From Neodiprion pinetum (lineage: Eukaryota > Arthropoda > Insecta > Hymenoptera > Diprionidae), in assembly GCF_021155775.2 (NCBI RefSeq), contig NC_060232.1, positions 3,107,257 through 3,171,256 of the forward strand: a stretch of DNA of 64,000 bases, read 5' to 3'. How positions within the stretch are numbered: position 1 is the first letter of the stretch; every line of letters begins with the position of its first letter. Shown here one piece after another: positions 26,901 through 36,701 of the stretch. The notes beneath the pieces are model-generated. The model saw only the letters and a list, made by a program, of their open reading frames with translations. It had not been told where the DNA came from and searched no databases. The position numbers were made by a program, and so were the translations under genes.

Positions 26901-26997
26901 AAGGCTCACGTAACCGTGCAGAGCCGATGCCTCGGGATTTTAGAAAAAAAAACGACACAACGGTATACAGAGAGATTGAACCCAGGTCTGAATAAAG

Positions 26998-27049
26998 TTT
27001 TTTTTTTTTTTTTTATTTTTTTTTTTTCATTTTCTGTTACAGGTGAGTG
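26998..27049 (+). promoter_or_regulatory. Strong 3' splice site with regenerated donor (CAG|GTGAGT)
   Basis: About 30 nearly uninterrupted T residues are followed by CATTTTCTGTTACAG, with AG at 27042-27043. The next bases are GTGAGT, so CAG|GTGAGT is also an almost perfect 5' splice site. That is the architecture of a recursive (ratcheting) splice site, a mechanism first described in long Drosophila introns including Ubx. It may equally be an ordinary acceptor for the AT-rich block that follows. Confidence 0.45.
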
Positions 27050-27532
27050 GAAGGCTGCGCAACGCACTAAAAACGCCGTAGTACCTAACTACCCACCCAC
27101 CCACCTACCGACCCCCGTAATGCCAAATAAGTATCGATCGCATCTATCGATATAAAGAGACGAGGGCCGAGTGATAAATCGGTTGCGGCGAGTGGACTGC
27201 TGCTCCGGTGAGTGACGAATCCCGGACTCCCGTAGCTCACATGCCCAACACCCCAAAACCAACCGACCAACGTGTTCGGTCGACTCCTATCGATTCGCCG
27301 GATACAGTAGGTGTTTGCCTATTGCGGCCTGTAAGCATTAGTGCAGTGCATTTCGTTGCTAGAGGATTATCCATCCCGAGGTGTGGATCAGGGGCTCGAG
27401 GAAAGTTGCAATTAGGGCACGATAGACCTCTGGATACATTTACGAGTATGATTACGTACGCGAGTATTTATATGTGCAGAGGAAAGGATGCGAGAGTGAG
27501 GAAAAAATGGGAAAAAAAGCAATGAAACAGAA

Positions 27533-27540
27533 ATACGTAA
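27533..27540 (+). promoter_or_regulatory. miR-iab-8-5p seed match (ATACGTAA)
   Basis: ATACGTA complements bases 2-8 of the fly miR-iab-8-5p seed (UACGUAU), followed by A, so it is an 8-base-type site. It lies at the left edge of the AT-rich UTR-like block. Confidence 0.35.
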
Positions 27541-27805
27541 TAGACGTGTTCGAGAAACGAACGCGTGTCTGAAATTATTGTAAATTACCTCCTAGGTGTA
27601 ATAAACCCATATGCATATACCGCATATATATTATATATATAAAGGTGGATTCGATATAACTGACATTGATCGAGATGTGATTATTAAACTTGTGTTGGAA
27701 TCTTATTGGTTTCTTATTATTTTCGTTTTTAAATCCTGTGTATACTCGACGTAATCCCGGACTAAATCGGCCTCGTCTTTTTAATCAGCTACTAGGTTAC
27801 TACAT

Positions 27806-27815
27806 GTATACGTAA
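27806..27815 (+). promoter_or_regulatory. Overlapping miR-iab-4-5p and miR-iab-8-5p seed matches
   Basis: GTATACG (27806-27812) matches the miR-iab-4-5p seed. The overlapping ATACGTAA (27808-27815) matches miR-iab-8-5p. The two microRNAs come from opposite strands of the same locus, and their seeds are offset, so one short sequence can serve either. Confidence 0.4.
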
Positions 27816-28210
27816 TAATTCGATCTAATCGTTGTTTACACCATTTTTTTTTTTTTTTTCTTTCTTTTTGTTAATTTTTTCGTTGTTGATCTACGATTAC
27901 ATGGCTCGGTCTGGAGGATCGTTTACACCATTCCCGTATAGAGCTGTCTAGTATAGTTTTCACGTAAAAAAAAAAACAAATAAAATAAAAAACGTATTCA
28001 AGTTGAATGATCTAATCGCAAAACTTCACGTGGTTTTATTACATATGCGCTGTAATTGAGTGGTGAAAACGACACCTTTCGTTCGCTAATAGCGAGCTAG
28101 TGTACTTATTATCGAAATATTCGAGTGTTTTCGTTTTTTTCTTTTTGTTATATTAGTTATCATTAGATTGTAATAATTATATAGAAATTGTACACTAGGT
28201 ATATATTATT

Positions 28211-28217
28211 ATACGTA
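28211..28217 (+). promoter_or_regulatory. miR-iab-8-5p seed match (ATACGTA)
   Basis: A seven-base seed match within AT-rich UTR-like sequence. It is part of the local cluster and is weak evidence by itself. Confidence 0.3.
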
Positions 28218-28546
28218 TGGAAACGATTGCAATAACGCGATGTCCCCGTGGCAAATAACGAACTATTAAACTACCTAAACAAAAATTACAGTTTATAGAG
28301 ATTGCTTTTCGAACCTATAATATATGCCTGTATGCCTCTTTGAAGTATTTTTAAGGACGAATCGCGAACATCACACAACAAACTAACTCTACGTATTGAA
28401 ACCGAAACACCCCCACAGACTAATACTCGTACAACTACTTGCCAGCCAAGGCAGGGAAAATTATACAGAGAGGGAATGAGTAAGAGAAAAAGAAAAGTAA
28501 AATAAAAAAGTATATATGCATATATATTATATATATGTATACCTTG

Positions 28547-28553
28547 ATACGTA
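28547..28553 (+). promoter_or_regulatory. miR-iab-8-5p seed match (ATACGTA)
   Basis: A seven-base seed match in the UTR-like block, followed by C rather than A. Confidence 0.3.
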
Positions 28554-28629
28554 CCTACCCAGTACCTATTCGCCTCTGGCTGAAAAGCGAGGCGCGACCC
28601 TAAATAGTAATTTTATTCTAGTTACGAAT

Positions 28630-28637
28630 GTATACGA
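28630..28637 (+). promoter_or_regulatory. miR-iab-4-5p seed match (GTATACGA)
   Basis: GTATACG complements bases 2-8 of miR-iab-4-5p and is followed by A, the strongest canonical site class. It lies outside the TA-repeat portions, so simple-repeat composition does not explain it. Confidence 0.4.
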
Positions 28638-28822
28638 GTAGCTGCTAAGCATATATAGATAAAGATAAACAAAACACACTTAAAAAAAAAAAAAGGAAAA
28701 AAAGGAAATGAAAAAGAAAAGTATTTCTAAGAGGAATGTAATATTATTAATTATTTATTTTGTGGGTCTCTTATACGAATCTCCATTGCTCCACTGTACT
28801 ATATATATACATATATATATAT

Positions 28823-28842
28823 ATACGTACGTACATACGTAA
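28823..28842 (+). promoter_or_regulatory. Two adjacent miR-iab-8-5p seed matches
   Basis: ATACGTA occurs at 28823-28829 and ATACGTAA at 28835-28842, 12 bases apart. They sit at the end of a TA repeat, so simple-repeat drift (TATACGTACGTAC) could have produced them by chance. Confidence 0.3.
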
Positions 28843-29012
28843 TTAGTCGTTAGGCCGTAGGTAACTTAATTACCTTGACGTAGTTCTATACTTCTAAATG
28901 TGAAAGATTTACGTGAAGAAAAAATCTCATTCTTTTCCTTATTTCGATTACTTCATTTTGTATTTTCGTTATTTTTTTCACTTTATTCTACTGAATCGTA
29001 TGTTGAATATGC

Positions 29013-29036
29013 ATATATATATATATATATATATAT
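29013..29036. repeat. (AT)n microsatellite
   Basis: About 24 bp of pure AT dinucleotide inside the 3' UTR-like block; ends in ACGTT. Confidence 0.95.
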
Positions 29037-29163
29037 ACGTTATATTTACCTCTTGAATTTCATTTTTTTTTTCTTTCTCTTTTTTTACTCTCTTGTTAAT
29101 TTTGTTTTGTAACATAATATACACTTTAATTATTTACGATCTGATCTAATGTCTGTATCCCAG

Positions 29164-29368
29164 CGGCCAGGGCCGCATCTGCTTCCTGTATTGTATGAAC
29201 TTTAGAGGCGGTTGTCGTTCTGAACGCCATTGTAATATTACATATAATATAATAACTATTATAAAAATTGAAAAAAAAAAACAAAAAAAAAAAACAATGC
29301 TAAGAAATAAATGCGACTTGAATCTATAATCAAACTGTCTATCGCTTCTTTGCTAGCGGCCCTGGCCG
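29164..29368. repeat. 13-bp inverted repeat flanking an A-rich segment
   Basis: CGGCCAGGGCCGC at 29164-29176 is the exact reverse complement of GCGGCCCTGGCCG at 29356-29368. The arms are GC-only and bracket an AT-rich stretch with an A-run at 29270-29294. In RNA they could form a GC-clamped stem with a loop of about 180 nt. Confidence 0.6.
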
Positions 29369-31980
29369 TGCTGGCAGAAAGACCCTTTCCATCTCCGAAA
29401 TATCCAAACGCAAAGAACAACAGCTCTCTATAAGTACTTAATAATACACCCGTAAATCGAAATGAAATAGGAAACGGTGAAATTTGTTCAATCTGCCCTT
29501 CGAGTATCTCTAAGTCATCCGCCATCATCAAATACTCCGTACAATCAACCGCTGATATCAATTTCTCATCGAACCCGCAAGTTCCTCGGTGTTCAGTCAG
29601 AATCTTCGACGTGTGGAGGGCGCGCAAAGGGGCAGCGAGCGGGACAGGAAGGACGAAACGTGTGGCGATTGCTTTACGACGCTTAAAATCATGGCAAAAT
29701 GGAGTGTCATCGGCGGTTCGGGTCCCTCGTAACGGCCGTCAGGCTGATCCGGGCTCGACCTTCCGCTTACGTACGCGTTCATAAGTCTCTCTCTCTCTGA
29801 TCGTAACCGAGCGAGAGAGGAGCAAAAGATCGAGAACGGGGCTTTGGAGGGGGAGATGAGGGGGGATATATTAATATGTTATTGCGGATAGACGGTGTCT
29901 CATGAAAGTCGAAAAGGACTTTGAAAATATGTCCCGCTGTACGAATCCGTCGGTGCGTGTGCGGGGAAAATACTCGACAGTGTTCACCGCGTTTCCATGC
30001 GTGTGTGTATGTGTGTGCGTAGGTATAGGGGAGATCAGCTGCATACGACGACCAGACCCAGCGGCTGCTGGCGAGACGAGGGACGCGGGGAAAAGGGATC
30101 GGGTAGAATTCAGCAGACGCCATTTGTATTAATGAACCTCCGACAATGGTGCACGCCCGATGAATTATGTACCTACAATCGAAACCGAACCTGCTTCAAG
30201 CCTAGGCATCGTGGTCCTATATCCCGCGTCCCGAATCATCATCCGCTAACCTCGTAGTTTTACGCGTACGCACGGTACTCGCCTTCAAATTACACAATAC
30301 CAGCTACTATACCGAGTCTGGAAATGATCGACGGCATGTGCGGACGATACGTAATATACGTCGGTGATCGAACGACCTGTGAATTTCGGCGCGAAGAGAG
30401 ACCAGGTTATGACGGTTTTGATGAAAGGGGATGAATATACGCGAAATAGAATCCAATTAAGGGGTGTAGCAAGCACGGCCGTATGTTTGGGAAACACCCC
30501 TAGATCGCACGGCGCTCCGTTCGCAAATGAGGATAGAATGGCCGGGAAATTTAGTGTATCGTTTTTTTTTTTTCAACCATTTTTCCTTCTCGTTCCTCTT
30601 TATTCCCCGGAAAGATAATGGACGCCTTAGCAAAAGGGCGATCAATTTACCCTGGGTAAGATGCGGTACATCCATCTCCTCGCGGCGCTGTATGGAGAAG
30701 GGGGGCATGGCGCGGGGATAAAACCGCCGCTTTACTTTGGATAACAGGGGCGCAATTTACAGCAGACAAAAGAGCACCTGTTCGTTGTTCGGGTGATGGA
30801 AGAAGGGGGTTTGAGCGAGCGGGTGGTCGGTCGGTCGGTCCGTCCGTTGGCTGGTGCACGGGGGTAAGGTAAGCCCTCTTACTCCGCCTCGTTTGGGGGG
30901 ATGGAATAGCGTGCCTCGCAGACGTTGCGGTAATTGAATCCCACTAAGTTCTCCCGCGGCTGAGGAGCCGCTGGAGGAAGAGGAGAACGACGCTCTCGGA
31001 AAGGGGGTATAAAGAAATGCGGTGGTGGAAATGGAGATTGAGATGAAGGTGGATGCGGATTCGCTTCAACACAGAATCTTTCCCATGCGTGTATGTCTAT
31101 GCGATGCCTGCGCATCGAGCCGACCAGCTGGAGACGGAAATGACCGTGCACCGTGCGATCCGTATAATTTTCGCAATTCATTTACGAAGAAAAAATCCGA
31201 TTCCAATACTTCACGGAATGGAAAACGGAAAAGTAAGGAAAAGTATCAGGCTTGACGATGCTTTCCGAGGTACCGGGGTCGCGATTCGTGAAAACAAGTT
31301 ACCGAATATCTGAGGCTAGCCCCTTTTGATTTTTGTCAAGATGCGATTCGAATTTGAAAGATGCAAGAAGCAAGATATTTTGCAAAAGCTACATAGAACT
31401 TTTTCTCTAAAAAACAAAAACGATTGCGACTAAATCCAAATCGTTGCGATCCACGATTCAAAAGTTGTACAGAAAACATTTGGAATTATTGTCGGTGTTT
31501 GTAATCGGTTGTTTTTACCTACTTTCATAATTACGACTAAATCTTGAATTTTCGAAAAATAGAATTCATCTATCCGCAACCACTTGCTAAAAATGGTACT
31601 ATTGTAAAAACTGGAGGACGTCAGTCAAAATAAAAAAAAAAAACCGGTCGTTTCTTGATTATCTCCGATTTATTTATTTATAAAATTATTTTTTCGTAGC
31701 AGATGCATGCCTCCGAGATTAGTTCAGACAGTCTAACGGGATGCGAAGACGCGGAGGGTCGGGCTGGTAGCGTGTTCCGTCCTCATATAATTACTCGGCG
31801 CGCCCACCGCGGTTCGCTTTACTCGCGTGTATGGGTATCTAAGCGGAGGTAAATGTCCGCGCTCGTGAATATACGGACAGACTCACACCGTCACGTGAGT
31901 TTTACACCCAACGACGGACGCCGAGTGTGTGTGGAGGCGGCGTGGACGAAGGCGGGGGAGGTTATTAGGCAACGCAACAC

Positions 31981-32030
31981 CTCATCCCTCATCCCTCGTC
32001 CCTCATCCCTCATCCCCCATTCCTCATCCC
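31981..32030 (+). repeat. Imperfect (CTCATCC)n tandem repeat
   Basis: About seven degenerate copies of the heptamer CTCATCC, with one GTC variant and one C-rich variant. Confidence 0.85.
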
Positions 32031-35000
32031 GCGTAACCGAGCCGCATCCTGTATTATGTAACAACACGGAAACGAACGAACCGGGGTTGGCCCACCCCTC
32101 GATGTAACCATCCAGCTAGCCTGCTGGATGGCTGGTCCGGTACACGAGAGAAACTGCTAGTCCACCGAAATCATGTATAATTCGCAGATGCACGTATTTG
32201 CTCGCCAAGCGCAGCGGAATCCGGACACCGGTTCCTGTCGGTCCTTTCGAAATGAGCAGAACTAATTTCAGTTTAATTCTGCATGAAAGTAGAACAGCCT
32301 CGAATAAAAACGTTTACACAAAAGTGATACTGTTCAGAGTCGATGGCAACGATACCACTGACATTGTAATAACAGTCGAGCATTTGAGAAGCTTTTATTA
32401 GAACCTGTGTATAAAAGTTGGAAAGTAAAAAGGATGAGAAAATGTTGGCAAAAATTACCCGTAATCCTGTATCTGTGATCCTGTCGTCGGTGTAATTTTT
32501 TGTCAACATCGAATACACGCGTGCGCATGTATACCAACGTTATCTACTTTTGCCGGCTCTCTCGCATCTCTTCTACAAGTGCAACTCTATGTTTAGCGTG
32601 TGTAAATATTTATAAGGGGAGAGAAACAGCACCTGAGTTACACTTTGATCTGCTTATCCCGGCACTTAAGGTGTCAAGCGTTCTTATTAAAATAATTTAA
32701 CTTCTCGCCGGTCGAGATGCTTACGCATATAATACATAACCTGTAGCTACTTAAATACAACTACTATTACTAGCACACCCGCGCTTCTCGGCTTCGCGTT
32801 TTCACGCGAAAGCTTCCACCAGCCTATAACGCATATATCCACTGTATGTATTATACGTATATAAATACTTCGAGGATATACATAGCGCGTCAACCGCCCA
32901 CTTTTCCCGCAGAGCCACGTTCCCGTAATTGCAAAAATTTACGAGCTCCTCTCAGTTTGCGAGAAAAAAGCAATTAAATATCTGATATACATAGAATAAG
33001 CGCGTCCTTAATTATTCTGCATCTTAAATTCCCCGCAACGTTGCTTCAGCGACCGTTTTTCAAATATCACTTCTGATTTTCCCTTCCTCCAACACGCGTG
33101 GACACGGTACCGATACAGGTGCATCACGTTCTTGGTCTCCGTCAATTTCTCTGGCATGCATTTTCATTTCATTAAAACCACCTTTATCGCGTATAACGAC
33201 ATACGAAGCAGGCAAGTGAGTTAATTCAACTCGATGCAACGCAGGGCAGCCGTACCTACATCGGTAAATTAATGCCGCGGGATGCTCAGTCGGCTGAACC
33301 AGCGGGTATTGGCAGCTGAACTTGTCCAGGAACAGGGGCCCCAGTCGGCCGGGTTGTCCGGGTCGTCCGCCGGGCGGGCGGCGGATAATACAGGCGAGTT
33401 CTCCGGTGGAAAAGCTACCCCTTGCCACCGGCGCACCCGTCGTCTGCAGATAAATCTTTCTCGCCCTCTAATTGGCCGTCCCTTTATTTCTTGGTCCCGA
33501 GATCCCGGGCAGCACGAGCACCGGCACCGGCACCGGCGGCACCTTCTCTCTCTCGTCGCACTGCACGTCGCCCTCCTTGTCTTATCCGTCTATTTCGCTT
33601 ATTCTCATCTCGTTTTGCCGACGTTTGCGGGCAACCGTCCAGGAAGCCCCCCCCCCATATTCACCCTAACCCCCATGCCGCAAATTATTAGCATTATTAG
33701 ACACGATATTGGCCGCTCCAACCTTCAGCCGCATCTCGGAACACTAATTCTCATAAAATTAAACTCTAATGTAGGTCTGTAAATCGCTAATCCAGGTCCT
33801 TCGGCCCTCCTTTCGCTCTAGAAGGTACACTGGCTAACTTCGGTCCGTTTTCTTGTACCCGGAATTGGAATTCTTGCCAACCTTGATTCATCGTCACCGT
33901 CACGTAAATTCGTATTGCATAATATCAAAATTCATTTTAAATTTGCGAGTGAGTTTCAACGATCGCAAGTTGAACAACTGATTCCAACGTTGTGAAACCG
34001 TGTTTATGCGAATTGCAGAAATACATCGTATCGCAACTCTGTAAAATGTCACTCAAGAACATCTACCTGAGTTTCTTCTGGGATTCCCATAGTTCCAATT
34101 AGTATTTATAGGAAATCGCAGAGTCTCGGTTCAAGGGCAAGGTCGCAACGAATCGACCTCGAAGGGGGGCACTAAATTCGCACCGGCGTTGGGTACCTGA
34201 CAGTTTTAGGATTGGACGCGGTGCTGGCAGGGTCCTGAGAGGTAAAAACCTTGGGTGATCGTCGTTTTTCCAAAAATAGAGCACATACCGTTCCTCGTAT
34301 TTAGTGACAATTGCCGACCTAACGGTAAGCGCGGCCGACTGTTTGCGGAAACTAAGGGAACGGCGGCGGCAGTTGGATCCGTCACGCGGAGAGCCGTCTT
34401 CTTTGTCTTCTTTTATCTGACGCAAAAAACGGTACCTCGTTGTCCCTATACAAGGCCAAGAGTAGCCGCTGTCCAGGGTTCCTTAATCTTCTCAGCGAGT
34501 GGAACCAACCCATGACCTCCTTAATCTAGAGCACCTATCACACGACCTTCAGCGCCTCGCCGTCGGCAATAGCGTCAAAACATTCTCTAGAGAAAGAAGA
34601 AAAAAGTGGAACAGAAAATAGAACGTGACCTTCTGAGTTTTTGCGTGTTTCGCATCGGTTTGCGCAGATCAACTCCGTGATGAATAATATGACTCATCGC
34701 GTGTCACGCCCGATTTTCAGAGCTGCACTGCGACTCCAGCATCGGTTCTTGGTTGTAATTATTCCAACGAAACTCGACACCTTAAAGGGTGTGGAAAATT
34801 CGGGATTGGGGGGAACGCGGCAGACGGGTCGGTGAAGATTTTCAACCGCGAAACAAAAGGCTTTGTAATTGCACGGACCCCCGGAGGGTTCGTGTGCCCC
34901 TTGCGGTTAATAATATACGCGCGAAGAAGCGTCGAGTTAATTTGTAATCGTTTTTGTGGTTGGCTGATGGGCCCGACTATCTGTATGTACCGAGTTACTC

Positions 35001-36670
35001 CGCGGGGAGGGTGGCGAGATACGCGTACTGTACATAAGGGAAACCATGATGGTTATGTAGATCAGGCGGGAGGGTGGCGTACCGTCTAACCCGACTCTTC
35101 GCACTCGGCCATAGAAAATAAAGCTCGAGCAAATCGCGCCTCCGAAAGTAACCCTTTGCCACCAACCGTGAAATGGTGAAAAATTCTCGAAATTTGCTCA
35201 TGCGGTTTCTCTTTGCTCGAACCGTACAATACCGTTGTTTTCCAACTATACGGAAACATTGAGATGAATGCGAAATGCTGTGATTGGTTGGACTTTTTTT
35301 TACAGCGATTCGAGAAACGTACACTTGAAATCCTCCGAAGAGTAATTGTAGCCTGATCGAGTGGCTCAAGTGATTGAACCGAGTTGTCTTTCAGGAATGA
35401 CGTAGAATTGACAATGAGTGAATTTGAAAATACCCAGCACGTGTTTGCCGGCGAATGTAAATTCTGAGTGACAGAGACCGAGAACAGTGTAGCGTTACTT
35501 TTTTTCTCAGCATGTACGACGGTCACCGTCGATGATGGACATTTAGATATCCGTATACGTAGTCCTGGTTGGAGTCGGGCACTCGGGCAGTTGGACAATT
35601 CGTGCGAGTGACGGTCGGTCATCAAGATCAAGAGATCACTCGCTCGCTAGCCCGCGGTCTGATTTATGAAGAGGTAGAATTTCAGGGTAAAATATTAATC
35701 CACAAGTGGCAATATCACCCGGTGCGAGCTGCTCGGGACTTGGCAATTAAAACGTAGGTTGTTACGGAGAAACTAGGGACGGAGGTGAAGAAGAGACATA
35801 AGCACCGCGCGCGTTAGAGTATGATACGAGCTTCGGGGAGGCATTCTGCCAAGTTCTGGTTGGCGGGTGGGCCTAGGATCAGTGTCGAGCGAGTGAGTTA
35901 GGTTAGGTAAGTGGTGAGTAAATATGCAATACGCGTGGTTAACGTTGGCCCATTAAAATACCTTTGCGTATTGAAAATCGAACGTGCCTAGTGTCACGCA
36001 TCCATCTCGGCAAACGATATTTGCGCGTTGCCCTCGGGCGCCATTAACCTCGGAGTGTATAATTTAATCCAAGCAGAGGTGGACTTAATGTAATCACTAT
36101 TGTTGAAAATAAGGCACTCGCGTTCGCATTGTATGCGTAGCCATGCGCGACTCGCGTCCTACCGAACACTTGAATACCGGCCATACGGGTTTGATATGGT
36201 GACTTGGCTGTAATACCACATCCACTTTGTCAAAATTGGGCAAAATTGTAACCGAAAGTTTCAAACTTTCCACCTTCGATCAAGCTGAAGACGTTTAGGT
36301 TCACGAGAACGAACGTTTCGGTTGATCGGCAGCACCTTTTGCAACGTCCCGGATATCTCTGTTTCAATTAATAAAACGAAGTTCTGCAGATAGCGAATCC
36401 ACGTATCGAGTGTGCCAATCCAAAGCGCTGGTCCAACGGCTGGTGGCCGCAGCTGGAGGGTCGCAGGGTGCCAGGTTGTATCGAGATGAGTTTTCACGCG
36501 GTTCGCGTATCCATTTTCTCCGACTAAAGGACAGTAGAGAAGACACGCACGCTGAGCGAATAACGGAATACAGAAATACGGTAATACGCGGGGAGCCCCG
36601 CAGGCGTGATCTATCGCAGCATCGCGGATTCGTGGACTCGTGGAGATTCGAGGATCCAGGGGTGGTGAAC

Positions 36671-36701
36671 GGGGGCGGGGATGGGAACGATAGGGGATGG
36701 G
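36671..36701 (+). other. G-quadruplex motif
   Basis: Runs of 5, 4, 3, 4 and 3 G separated by loops of 1, 2, 7 and 2 bases satisfy the G3+N1-7 pattern. Confidence 0.6.

Larger units (their letters stand above)
13983..27043 (+). other. Non-coding interval, candidate 3' UTR intron
   Basis: No recognisable protein, tRNA or mobile element was found across this 13-kb stretch. The open frames present are short, overlap on both strands and match no family I know. It contains a GA microsatellite at 14744-14777, a CAG|GTATAA acceptor-like site at 15542, an AT-rich segment at about 16600-18130, GC-rich patches at about 18240-19400 and 23380-23870, a 14-base C run at 23927, and scattered Hox-Exd-like motifs such as 17337-17345 and 22761-22770. 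It is either intron of a spliced Ubx 3' UTR or intergenic DNA. Confidence 0.4.
27044..29320 (+). other. 3' UTR-like AT-rich block (candidate distal Ubx 3' UTR)
   Basis: The first 490 bases are GC-balanced. After about 27540 the sequence becomes strongly AT-rich, with poly-A and poly-T runs, AT repeats and repeated AATAAA signals (for example 27600-27605 and 29306-29311). No frame is open for any length that looks coding. The texture is unlike most of the window and like a long developmental 3' UTR. It carries at least six ATACGTA and two GTATACG heptamers, the seed matches of miR-iab-8-5p and miR-iab-4-5p. As these microRNAs target Ubx in flies, the block may be the Ubx 3' UTR reached by splicing from 13983. 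It could instead be the end of an independent noncoding RNA. The true end is not determined. Confidence 0.4.

Noticed and set aside
29259..29627. A 122-residue - strand frame starting MRALHTSK
   Set aside because: It ends in a poly-Phe run translated from the A/T tract at 29270-29295. The middle looks protein-like but has no recognised domain and crosses the UTR-like boundary.
35893..35908. TTAGGTTAGG, two units of the insect telomere repeat
   Set aside because: Only two units, which is expected by chance; there is no array.
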